From Cheilinus undulatus (taxonomy: Eukaryota > Chordata > Actinopteri > Labriformes > Labridae), in contig NC_054886.1 of NCBI RefSeq assembly GCF_018320785.1, forward strand, positions 33,906,110-33,970,109: a DNA stretch of 64,000 nucleotides, written 5' to 3'. Shown one piece after another: positions 38,298-49,500 of this stretch (its first letter is position 1; each line of letters begins with the position of its first letter). The notes beneath the pieces are model-generated. The model had not been told where the DNA came from and made no database searches. It saw only the letters and a list, made by a program, of their open reading frames with translations. A program made the translations under genes and the position numbers.

Positions 38298-41200
38298 CCC
38301 AGGAGAAATTGGTTTAAAGAGGTAAAAAGATTTAGCAATAATGGATGGAAAACTTCCATCATCAATAAATCAACACTGAGGAGTGTTGATTTATTGGCAG
38401 TTTAAGGCAGTGGATGGAACAGATTCACCCATTCACGTCCAATGCATTCCAACCACACAGTTTGGGCTGTGTACCTGCTGTTTGCTGCCACCTGGTGGCC
38501 GTCTTAACATTGCAGTCAACTGTCAATTCTGCAAGCCAGAAACAACTGAAGAAACAACAGTCCAGATCAATTCATGGAGCAGTTAAAAGTAAAATCGGTA
38601 TTATACAGTAAAGGGCTGCAATAAAACAACAGAAATAAAACTCTTAAACATTACCACCGGTCGTTGAGGACTACGTTTTAAAGCCAGCTCTGTAGTTTTA
38701 TTGATTTGTTTGCCTTATAGGCAAGGACTACTACTGCCCTCAGTACTGGACGTATTCCCCGTACGACCATCGCTGTTACATGTTCGTCAACAGCCCGAAG
38801 ACGTGGATTGAAGCTGAGGTGAGGTTTCACTGAGCCGCTGAAAATCCTTCAGTTTTGTTGGTTTTGTAAATGAATCGTCCTTCCTTTCATTTCCAGATTT
38901 ACTGCTTGTTTGAGGGAGGAAACCTGGCATCAGTCCACAGTTCTATGTGTTATCACGGCATCCAGGAACTGACCAAATATGAATACGATTTCCCTTTGAC
39001 CTGGCTCGGAGGACAAGATTTTGCCAAGGTATGGAAGGCTTTTACAGGAGTAAAGCATAATTTTCTTTGATTTTGGGGTAGTAATTCACTTATATATACT
39101 TACTTTGTCTTTCTATCCATAGAACTGTGTTTGGCTCTGGACTGATGGCAGCAAGTTTGACTATGGCAACTGGTACATGGACCCCAGCTACTACTACATG
39201 GACAGAGAGGAGCACTGCCTGGTGATGAATTATGGACGTAAGTTCCACATGTAGAAAATCACATGCATTCATTATCAATATGGACCTATTGCACTAATAT
39301 AACCCTTTTTGTCACAGCATACTGGAAGGCTGAAGAATAAGTTGTATTTCGTTGACATTAATTCTGAAGCCACTTAAAGCTTAGAAGCACAGATGGGTCA
39401 AAACGACCTGCATTAGAATCAGTGTGTTCATGTGCATTCTTTAAAGATATATTCTGGGATTTTTAATGCATTTATTCAGGTAGGAGGACAGTGGATAGGG
39501 TTGGAAACAGGGTTAATAGAGTGCGGGAGAATGTACGGGAAAGGAGCCACGGGCTGGACTTGAACCCTAACCGTGCACATGGGACGAGACCTAACCACTA
39601 GGCCAGTGGTTCCCAACCTGAGAGGTTGCCATAGACCTCAGGCAGGGTGCAGGACGTGGTCTGCTCTGATGTCAAAGATAGATTTGCATATATTTTACTA
39701 AAATCATGAGAAGAAATGTAGTATATGACAGAGTACAGGGCAATGATCATCAACTGGCGGCCTGGGAGCCATATCAGGCACCCCAAAGCTTTCTGTACGG
39801 CCCCAGAAGGTCATTAAAGAAGATGATGTTGGCTAGTTAAATCCACCCAAAAATAATAGACATTTAAATAGTTTTAGAATGGCTCAACATTTGATTGTTC
39901 TTTATAGAAATTTACTTGCCAGCCATTATTAGTAAAAAAGAAAAAAAAAGAAAGAAAAGTTAAAGTGGCAGAAATGTAGCAAAAATGGACAAATAAAGTG
40001 GCGAAAGGGGGTTAAAGAGTGGCAAAATGGGTTGTAGAGTGGCACAAAGGGAAAAAAATGACAGGAAACGTAGTGAAAAGAGGTTGAAATGTTGAAACAA
40101 AAAAGAGGGAAAAGAAGTATCAAAAATGGGTCAAAAGTGGCAAAAAAAAATGCAAGAAAGTAATTTTAATGGGATAAAAAGTTGCAAAAATAGATAAAAG
40201 AGCAGCTTAAAGGGGATAACATGCAGGAAAAGTGGTTTAAAAGGGGCTAAAAAATGACAAAAATTAGGTTAAACTATCAAAAAGGGACAGAAATATAGCA
40301 AAAATAGCCTGGCACAGTAGTGAAAATGTGTTAAAGGGAGGCACACAGGGGCAGTAATTAGGAAGAAAGTTGCAAAAAAGTGATTAGAGAGTAGTATAAT
40401 GGGTGAAAAGTGGCAAAAAATGGTTTAAAAGTGGCAAAAAAGTAAGAAAAGGGGGTTAGAAAGTGGCAAAAATAGAGGAAAAGTGGCCAAAATTGATAAA
40501 AGAATGGCATGAAGGAGACGAAACATGCAGGAAAAGAAGTTCAAAAGGCGTTAAAGAATGTCATAAAACTGGTTAAAGAGGCAAAAAAGTATCAGATGAG
40601 TTAATACTGGTGCTATGTGGGCAGTGCTGTCTTCTTGTGGCCTGCTGCACAATAATATGTTAATCAGACCAAAATATTCATATAATTTTTGTCTATGTAC
40701 AAATGTATGTTTGTCAAATGTACTTGATGACCCCTGGTATAGGGGCTACCCTAAAAGATAAAAATAAATAAATGAATAACAGGATCTGTCCATTTTTGAA
40801 AAATGAAATGTGAATTTTTTTTTTTTTTTTAGACAATAAAGTTTTAAATTTACAAGAAACTAAAGTCAGAATGTTGGTATTAGAAACATTTTACATTCAT
40901 GAGAAAAAAAAGAAACTTAAAATTCCTGAGATGAGAAAGTTGTAAATTTAACCAATATAAACTCAGACTTTAAAGTTTTTCATGTAAAAATTTCACGACA
41001 GTGTAAAGTCAAAAATTTACCAGAAAATAAACTGAAAAAGTGGCAACATTTTTGGCTTCATAATCTCAAAATTACCAAGTTTTCGTTCATATATTTATGA
41101 CTTTCAAAGTAGAATACTTTTTTATGTAAATGTACAAGTTTTTACACTAGAGAATTTTGAGTTTAATTTTGTAAAGAAAAGATGTTGTCATTGTTTTAAT

Positions 41201-42057
41201 TTTCTAAAGGGGCTTTTAAACAGTACTGTCATAACTGACAGTTATACATAGATATTTTAGCATTTTTGGGGCATATCATTTTTTAGACATGAGTACAGGG
41301 GGCCCCAAGGAAAAGACTGGGAAGCACTGCACAAGGCCATCTGTGCCATAGTATGTGCATTTTTAATCATTTTGGTGAATAGTTACCACTAGTTTTGGAT
41401 TCAGTATAATATTTTGGTCGACATCAGATGATTTCACTTTTGGAAAATTGTGTTTTCCTCAAAAATGTAATAGCTGTGGACAGGAAGCTGATAGCCATGG
41501 CTGTCACTGCGGCAAAGTCTAGTTGCACTGGAAGCTGGTATATATAATAGCTGCCACTGGGGTAGCGATTAGCTTTCCTTCACAGTGATGTTTTTGCATT
41601 CTCAGTTATAAGAATGACGTGTTTGCAAACACAGAAAAAAATCCCTGCAGTTACTGATGTGTCCTGTTGAGGTTTCTCTGAAATCAAATCAACCTTCATA
41701 TGAGAAAACTCCAACCTCACTGCAGAATTACATATTATCAATGAATAAATCACTTTAATTTCAGCTGTGTTCTGCTTCCTGGCTTTAAAACCTTTTCACT
41801 GAATGAAGGAGAGACATGCTGGCAGAACTCTTAAAATAATCTGAATGCTTCAAATATTCAGCTGACAGGGGGATGTCTCTGTCTCTGGCCCGATTAGTAA
41901 GACCTGTGTGCAAAAATCTGACCAGCTTTTAAAGACTTTTCCTGTTTTTTCTCTCCTCTCTCTTACAGTTGAGCTGAAGTGGCACTACGCTAACTGCAGT
42001 GACACCCACCCTTTTGTTTGTGTCAAGAATGACTGGAAGAACATATTGCTTAATTAG
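36007..42057 (+). CDS. Secreted thyroglobulin type-1 plus C-type lectin-like domain protein
   Basis: Coding exons are 36007-36298, 38721-38818, 38897-39028, 39123-39237 and 41969-42057; all have GT-AG junctions and matching phases, giving 241 residues. A noncoding exon ending at 32115 probably precedes them. Residues 1-19 are a signal peptide (MKILGVCLMLCSLLVLNQA). Residues 38-97 form a thyroglobulin type-1 domain with YVPQCDDDGYFLPTQC and the hallmark CWCVD; cysteines are at 38, 54, 65, 72, 74 and 97, with an extra one at 66. Residues 103-236 form a long-form C-type lectin-like domain: C..YW..Y..RCY, then WIEAE, GGNLASVHS, WLGG, WTDG and PFVCV. The EPN/QPD and WND calcium/sugar motifs are absent (MDPS and WHYANC instead), so classical calcium-dependent sugar binding is not expected. 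Thyroglobulin type-1 domains in other proteins can inhibit cysteine proteases; a role here is inference. A poly(A) signal lies at 42309-42314. I do not recognise a named gene with this architecture. Confidence 0.88.
36530..38345. repeat. Long GGCAAAAATGGG-type array in lectin intron 2
   Basis: About 1.8 kb of diverged units near GTGGCAAAAATGGGTGAAAA, with interspersed longer periods around AAAAAACAGGATACAAGTG and AAAAGCAGCTACAGTGGG that recur about every 300 nt. All A/G-rich on the plus strand. No open frame here is credible. Confidence 0.8.
39445..41352 (-). mobile_element. tRNA-derived SINE split by a hAT-like insertion
   Basis: Reversed, 39445-39603 carries the SINE tail, body (CCAACCCTATCCACTGTCC) and B box (GGGTTCAAGTCC). 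The missing head (GGCACAGATGGCCTTGTGG reversed) continues at 41330-41352 beyond the inserted element. It lies in the last intron of the lectin gene. Confidence 0.7.
39604..41329. mobile_element. hAT-type element inserted in a SINE
   Basis: The termini are CAGTGGTTCCCAACCTG and GACTGGGAAGCACTG. The 8-bp duplication is CACTAGGC/CACAAGGC, taken from the SINE head. It contains a GGCAAAAATGGGT-type array at 39955-40600. No transposase. Confidence 0.75.
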
Positions 42058-42308
42058 TTCAGTTCCTTTGCCTTCACATGCTGGATCCAAAACTTAAACT
42101 CCATGTAATCATTTCTCATTGATGCTTTCATTTTTATATTTGCACATAGCTTGAGATGTGATTGCAGGTCTGGAAGAGAGAGTGTTTGAGGCTATCAGCC
42201 TGCAAAGATTCCACTCAGGTCTGCCTGCATGCTGCCGCTCTTTCCCTGGCTTTACCACATTAGTGATCCTCATGTCATTAAACTCCTTAGAGCTTCTAAA
42301 AATGTATC

Positions 42309-43735
42309 AATAAAAAATGCACAATAATATGGAGATCTATGTGAATGTTTGTGTTTTAAAATGTTTTATCATGGATGGCTTCATATGTGTGCTGTGGTGG
42401 ACATTTCAATGAACATATTCAGGGAAAAAAGATGAAAACAAAAGAAAAGACAATGAAATAAAAGAGAAAAATAAAAGAAAAAACAAGAAAATATACAACA
42501 GAAGAGAGAAATGACAAGATAAGAAAAGAAAACAAAAGAAGCTGTAAAAGAAAGCAAGAAAAGTTTCAAAGAAAAGAAAGCAAGAAATGTTTCAAAGCAA
42601 AAAATGCAAGAAAAGACAAAAAAGTGAAATAAAAGGCAAGATGAGATAAGAGAAGAAATGAAAAAAGAGGAGAGTAAAAAGGAATAGAAATGACAATAAA
42701 AACAAGACAAGAAAAAATTGACAACTAAAGAAAGATATTCAAATAAATATAAAAGACCAAGAAAACAAAAGAAAAGAAATGAAGATATAAATTTAAAAGA
42801 AAGTAAAAGAAAAGAAAGAAAGAACAGAAAAAGACAAGAATATGAAGGAACAAAACAGAAATAAATAGCAAGAGAAGAAATGAAAAGAAAAAAGCTTTAA
42901 AAGTAAATAAAGCAAGAAAAGTTTAAAAGTAAAGAAACCCATTAAAGAAAAAAAAAGTTCAAGGGAAGAAAACAAAGAGAAGACAAAAACAGACACGACA
43001 AAAAAAAAAAAAAAAAAAAAAAAAAAGACAAGAAAAGAAAACACAGAAACGACAAAAATGAAACAAAGAAAAGAGAAAACAAGAAAACAAAAAAGTAAAG
43101 AACAAAAACTAGAAAAAGAGAGGAAAATAAAACAAAGAAAAGACAAGAAAATAAAAAATAACAAAACAGATATAAATGACAAGAAAAAAGAAACGAAAGG
43201 TAAGCTTTAACAAAAATAAAGCAAGAAAAGGCAAAAAGGTCAACTTAAAGATGAGACAAGAAGAGAAAAAAAAAAACAATAGAAAAGACAAGAAAACAAA
43301 AAAGAAATGAAAAGAAAGAAAGGAAAAGATGGTTGTACAAGAAAAATAAGAAATGAAAGGAAAAGAAAAGACAGAAAAACACAAAAAAGACAAGAAATAA
43401 ATGCAACAAAATAGAAATAAATGACGAAAGAGGAAAAGAAAAGAGAGAGAAGTTTTAAATAAGAATCAAGCCAGAAAACAGGCAAAGACAAAACACGATA
43501 AATAAAAGATAAGTTAATTCAAGAGAAGAAAAGAAAAAATAACAGAGAAGACGAGAAAAAAAAACAAGAACAGAAATGATAAGAAATTAAAAACAGACTG
43601 ATATACAAGAGAAAAAAAGACAAAACAAGAAAACAAAAGAAAAGTAAAGCACTGAAAAGAATAGACAAGCAAAAGACAGGAAAAGAAAAAGAAAAACAGG
43701 AAAAAAATTACAAGCAACCAATCAATGCTACATTT
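42309..43735 (+). repeat. Homopurine block, copy 1 of tandem duplication
   Basis: It starts at the lectin gene poly(A) site (CACAATAATATGGAGATCT) and runs through about 1.3 kb of nearly pure A/G (AAAAGAAAAGACAAG units). It ends CAATGCTACATTTTACACAA. Copy 2 is 44970-45855. Leu/Phe/Ser-rich minus-strand frames here are composition artefacts. Confidence 0.8.
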
Positions 43736-43839
43736 TACACAATATCTATAAAAATATATCATGAATACATTATTCCAGATAACATATTTATCACCAAAAA
43801 CATGCAAATTTATGCTCCAGCTTATTGGAAAATAGTTCA

Positions 43840-43890
43840 AGATCATAATAATAATAATAACTATAATAATAATAATTATTATTATAATTA
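43840..43890. repeat. ATA/ATT microsatellite
   Basis: A run of ATAATAATAATAACTATAAT followed by ATTATTATTATAATTATAAT between the two homopurine copies. Confidence 0.85.
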
Positions 43891-44969
43891 TAATTAGTTC
43901 AGAGAAGAAATCCTTGACACTGTATCTGAGGGTTTTATAGAAAATCTTTAAATATTCATGTTTCCATATGGAACCCAAGGATTCTTCTGAGTCAGCTTCA
44001 GTAGTGAGACTCCAGCCCACAACTGCCTGTTCACTTAATCTTATTAGTCACAATGTACTGCATTCATTCCTATGACAGGACCTGTTTCAGATAGCCAGGG
44101 GGCGCTACAGTGGTTAATGTGGTAGAGTGGGACACTGAGCAAAAATAAAAACAAATCATCCAATTAAACTTTCAACTTAAAAAAGAAAAGAAAGAAAAAA
44201 ACAAACTGATTGAAATGATAATGCCATTTCAAAAAAAAAAAAAAAAAAAAAAAATACAAGAAAGATGAAATAAAACATGTTAATGCTATTAATTCTAAAT
44301 CATCAAATACTTTATGTACCAATGATGCACTTTTTGAACAGAATAAAAACCATTATTTGTCAAGAAGTATATGCAACACATTTGGAAAGATGAAGGCCTG
44401 GAAAGTTTGGGAATCCCTGGTCTAAGGTAGATGCTGCTGTCTGGTCGATATTTTTATGTATTAAAACTGTCACTGCCTACATGTGTCGAACATGATCAGG
44501 GCTGCTGTAGTTCCTTGTGTGTTTTCATCCATACAATCTAAATGAGAATGCAGTTTCATAATAAACTTCTGTTGTAGAGGTTGCCTAAGGTTAGGGTCAG
44601 AGATCTGATCATTTCATTTTTGAAACCCAGAACCCGACTAAAGTATGTCACTTCATGTAGAGAGTGTAATGCTAGAAATGCTGTGCAAAGTGTAGTTTGT
44701 TTTGCTGAAGCTTCTGATTTCTGAACGTACCCTATCGGACTCAAACAAACATCTGTTACACAAGAGTTCTGGTTTCCCGACACCGATGTTCTCTCTGCTA
44801 CGCCCACACAAAGAACTTTGACTCTGAGGTGGACTTAGAGAACAGTATTGAACAAATCAAAGAGAAAATGTTATCTTTCCAGAAATATTCCTCTGGACAA
44901 ACAGTGTTAATACCCCTAACCCTTCTTTAAGCCCTAGATTTAAGATTTGACTTTTAGAAATAATATTAA

Positions 44970-45855
44970 TTAAAAAAACGCACAACAATATGGAGATCTA
45001 CTGTAAATATTTGTGGTGTACATTTCATTTAACACATTTAGGGTACAAAAAGAAGAAGACAAAAGAAAAGAGGAAAAATTTAAAAGAAAACAAAGCAAGA
45101 AAAGTTTAAATGAAACAAAAGCAAGAAATGACACAAAAGTAAAATGAAAGACAAGATAAGAGAGGACAGAAGGCAGAAAAGAAAAGGCAACAAAATAAAA
45201 ACAATAAAATACAAGAAAGAAAGAAATACAAGAAAAGTAAAAAAGACAAATCAAGAAAAGAAAAGAAATGAAGAGATTATAGAAGAAAAAGAAAGGGGAA
45301 AAAAGAAAAAGCAATAAAAGACACAAAGTAAAATAAAAGACAAGATAAGATAAGAGAAGACAGAGGGCAGAAAATAAAAGGCAACAAAATAAAAACAATG
45401 AACAGCAAGAAAGAAGGAAATACAAGAAAAGTAAAAAGACAAATCAAGAAAAGAAAAGTAAAGAAATGAAGAGATTAAAGAAGAAAAAGGGGATAAAAGA
45501 AAAGAACAGAAAAGACAACAAAATTAAACAAACAAAACCGAAATAATGATAAGAGAAGAAAGAAAAGAAAGAACATTTTAAGCAGAAATAAAACAAAAAG
45601 AAAATAAAGACAACTCAAGACAAGAGGAGAAAACAAAAAGAGAAGAAACAATAGAATACACAAATAAAAAAAAAAATATGCAAAGACAGAAATGATGGTA
45701 AAGGAAAGACAAAACAAGAAAAGAAATAAAAGTAAAGAAATAAAAAGATAAGACAAGAAAAAGAAAGGAAAATAACTAGAAGAAAAGAAAATAAAAGAGA
45801 GAAAAGTAACTAAACAGACACCAACCAGTGCTACATTTTACACAACATCTACAAC
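44970..45855 (+). repeat. Homopurine block, copy 2 of tandem duplication
   Basis: It starts CACAACAATATGGAGATCT, includes GTGGTGTACATTTCATTTAAC, then AAGAAAAGACAAAA units. It ends CAGTGCTACATTTTACACAA, in the same order as copy 1. Confidence 0.8.
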
Positions 45856-46395
45856 AAATATCTTTTATCTTTGGCATTATTCATTGTAATTTTCTGAAAT
45901 GTATTATTTATCATAGAGTGTGCTGCTGACCTCTTGCAAAAAAAAAAAAAAAAAAAAAAAAAAAAGAAAAATGAAGGAAAATAAACAAAAGAAAAGAACA
46001 GAAAAGACAAAATAAAGAAACAAAACGGAAATAACAAGTAAAGAAAGAAAATTTTAAACAAACAAAAAAGAAAGAGGGGTGCAGGAAGACTGCTGGAACA
46101 CTCTCATGTGTGGGTTTAAGAAGTTATTTCAGACTGGGAACATGAGTTCATGTCTTATCTCTTTACTCATCTCTTTACTGAAGAGGAGTATAGCAAACTT
46201 CTTTCTGAACAGCATTGGCTGGAAAACAAAAATCTGACTAAAGTCGTGTCTTTGCCCTGCTTTCCCTCCGTGAACTTGATCATGACCGCTCACTGCAGGG
46301 ACACAGGTTAGGCAAACTGTCCCAGCTAGGACTGACTAATTCAGGCGGATCAATAAAACTGGGGGAGGATAAACACCTTCGACCTGGGACGGAGA

Positions 46396-46402
46396 ATAAA
46401 TA
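46396..46402 (+). promoter_or_regulatory. Candidate TATA box of fgb
   Basis: An ATAAATA motif lies about 110 nt before the fgb start codon, and the interval contains a purine-rich leader without upstream ATG problems. The position fits a TATA box with a leader of about 80 nt. No transcript evidence is available, so this is tentative. Confidence 0.35.
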
Positions 46403-46507
46403 CCAGGTCTGCTCACATCTCGGAGACAGAGAGGGAGTGAAGGCACACTGAAGACAGGAAAGCGACTGGTTAGAATTTAAGGAGAGTAACTTAATCGACG
46501 GTGGAAG

Positions 46508-49500
46508 ATGAGGACGCTGTTGTTGCTGTGTCTGTGCGTTCTTGCGGCCTTGGCTCAGGACGATATGATGTATGACGATTATGACCAGACGGTGAGTTTT
46601 GTACACCCTCTGGAATGTTTTACAATATAATTTTGATTTCTATTTAGATTCTGTCAGGCTTAAGTACATTTAAAAAGTGAAGTAGTGTATTAAGTGTGGA
46701 TTTAAAAGAGTTCATGACCAAGAAAAGAAAAATCACAGAGACATAACTATTGCCTGTTCTTTTAACAGGATACTGCAGGCTCATCTGGAGCGGCGGCAAA
46801 TGTATGTACAAAGATTACAGCACTTGCAACATATTTTTTTCCTTCCTACATGCTGTTTTTGTTTCATTGATCATGCTTATTCTCCTTCGTTTCTGTCTAG
46901 GCTTCAGTAGACGCTCGTGGTCATCGTCCAACAACTGGGCGAAGGGACAGATACAACGCACCCCGGCACAATCCTTCACCCGTTGGCGGTGCCAGCAGGT
47001 ACGGTGACAATTTTATGTGAATTTTATGTAACATCAGTGGTATGATAGTTCTAAAGAGTCCTGATTCTTCACTGGAATATATTTTTTTAACTTTCTAACT
47101 GTCAGCTGTTAGTTGATAAAGGATCGTTAACATCATTTCACCTTGTCGAATCAAACTATCCAAGAGCCTTAAGAGGCACCACTAAACCTAAAGGCTCTTT
47201 CTTTATTGTCTTTGTTGACAAGTCCATGCAGTTAAACCTCAAATTTACAAACGAAGTCCATCTGTTTAACTTATTTATGCTTTAGACCAGGTGTTTTTAA
47301 AGTGTGGAAGAGTGAGCCTCCCCTAAGAAAGAAATGATCCATTCGGTGGACCCCCACCCACTAAAAGGATTCAAATAAAATAAATAAATAAACAACAACA
47401 TTTCAAACATTTATGTCTAATCTTTAAACATTTAAATGTTAATATAGTTTCATATTTTGATTTGCAAGTGTCCTAAACATCTGCCTTTCCCTCTTATTCA
47501 GTTATAATGCCATTAAATACCCCTTTTTTATTTTTTTATTTTTTGGTCATTTTACAACTTTTTTCCTCTTTTCCTCATTTTTTCCACTTTTATCCCATTT
47601 TGCCCTTTTTCACCTTTTTGCCCATTTAAGCTACCTTTCATCATTAAATACCCCCCACCCCCCCATTTTTTGCTCACTTTTGTGATGTCTTTTTGCCACT
47701 TTTTCCAATTTTTGCCACTTTTTTCCCATTTTTTGCCCCCCCCCCCCCTTTTTGCAACTTTTTGTCCATTTAAGATACCTTTTGCCATTAATTACCACTT
47801 GTTTCCCTTTTTCCAAATTTTTGCCTCTTTTTCTTGCAATTTTTGCCCCATTTTCCTCTTTTTCACAATTTTTTTTGCCACTTTTTGCCTATTTAAACTC
47901 CCCTTTGCCATTACATACCACTTGTTTCCTCTTTTTATCCTGATTTTCACCTCTTTTCACCCATTTGTTGCTGCTTTTTGACCATTTTGCCACCTTTAAT
48001 CTATTTTTATTGCTACTTCAAGCTGTTTTTGCTTCTTTTCACCTCTTAGATTGTGGCTCTTGCAAAGGTATTTTTCAACAATTTAACTCTTTGGTTGAGT
48101 AACACTGCTCTATAGCATAGTCCCTATAGTAACTATAAGTCTATCTATTTTTCTCCATGCACACCAGAGGTTAGCGAAGCAAATCACCTTTTTTCTGGTT
48201 TATGGTTCAGCACCTCCCCTGAACCTCTGTGGCGCCCCCCAGGGGAGGTCTGCCTCACACTGAAATCACTGCTTTAGACCATGCCATTAAAAAAAAATGA
48301 AGAATGAAAAAGAATGAAAAGAATGAAAAAAAGTATGAAGAATGAAACCAAAAAAAAAAAAAAAAGATTTTTAAAAGTGACATAGCAGTGTTGGTGAGTG
48401 TTGTCTTCTTTCTTATCCAGGTATCGTGGCCGGCCCCCCACTGGATCAGTCAAACCAGCGCCACAAGTGAAGAAGGAGCAGCCTGACGCTGGAGGATGCA
48501 CTCATGCCTCAGAGGAAATGGTAGGAAGGCACAGTGACATGGTTGCCACACTGATTTTAAAAGTTAAAACTTTTAGCTGCATGAGCGGTCCAGGTTGGCC
48601 ACTTTTAAAGTTTTAACCTCCTTTTTGTACAGATTTTTTTGTTTCTCCCACTCATTTAGAATTTGGACCTGATTAGTAAACCTAAGCCCTGTCTTTAAAC
48701 AGGAAGTAGTTTTGACCAAACTATGGTGTCTGTATAAAACAACAGGCTTGCAACATTTTATTTCACTTATTTTTTTCTCAAAATTTCAAAGCAAATTCCA
48801 CTTTAATTTCAAATTTGAATTCCTGAAATTTACAAATAAATTCCAAGGAAAATCCCCCTCCTGCCAAAAATATCTGAAACATCCAAAGTCCCTAAAAATT
48901 CCATGAAATTTCAGGAAAATTTAGAAGTAAATTCACTACCCAATGTCCAATTAAATTTCTTAAACTTTGAACATTCTCCTGAAATTACCAAAAAAGTAAA
49001 ACATTTCCAAGAACCCCCCCAAGAACATTACTGAAAATTTTAGGCAAATTCCCTAAATCTTTAAAACAAATTCCACTAAAAATGTCAAAGCAAAGTCACA
49101 GAAATGTTCCATGGAAAAAAAAATCCCCCCAAATTTTCCAAACATCTTAACAAAGTCCCTCAAAATTTCAGGAAAATTCAGGAAAAATTTAAAGGAAATT
49201 AACTATCCAAATTTTCATTCAGATTCCCGACACTTTGAAAATAATTTCCCTTAATTCTCCTAAGAGTACCAAAAACAACAACAACATCAAATCAAAACAT
49301 CTGTAGACATCCCAAGCAAATCATCACAGAGCTTGCAGACTCCCTTCTTATAAATTATCCTGGACAGTACAGAAATGAACAACCACACACTTCCAGCTTT
49401 GGTATTTAAAACTAAGGTTTGGACATTAGAAGCCAAAAATGTTGTGGTTATTGTTGCTTTTGCAAAACTAGCCACGTTAAGCCCTGTTAAGGTCTAACAA

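Noticed and set aside
36367-38365. Phe/Leu/Pro-rich minus-strand frames and Lys-rich plus-strand frames
   Set aside because: Product of the GGCAAAAATGGG-type array in a lectin intron. The same artefact appears at 747-1181, 9586-9846, 10860-11595, 32922-33381 and 47552-47981.
44080-44430. A further hAT-type element (right end TTTGGGAATCCCTGG)
   Set aside because: No matching left end or 8-bp duplication could be found.
42381-46061. Many Phe/Leu/Ser-rich minus-strand open frames that look like membrane proteins
   Set aside because: They are translations of the complement of homopurine AAAAGAAAAG tracts. There are no start context, splice structure or family similarity.
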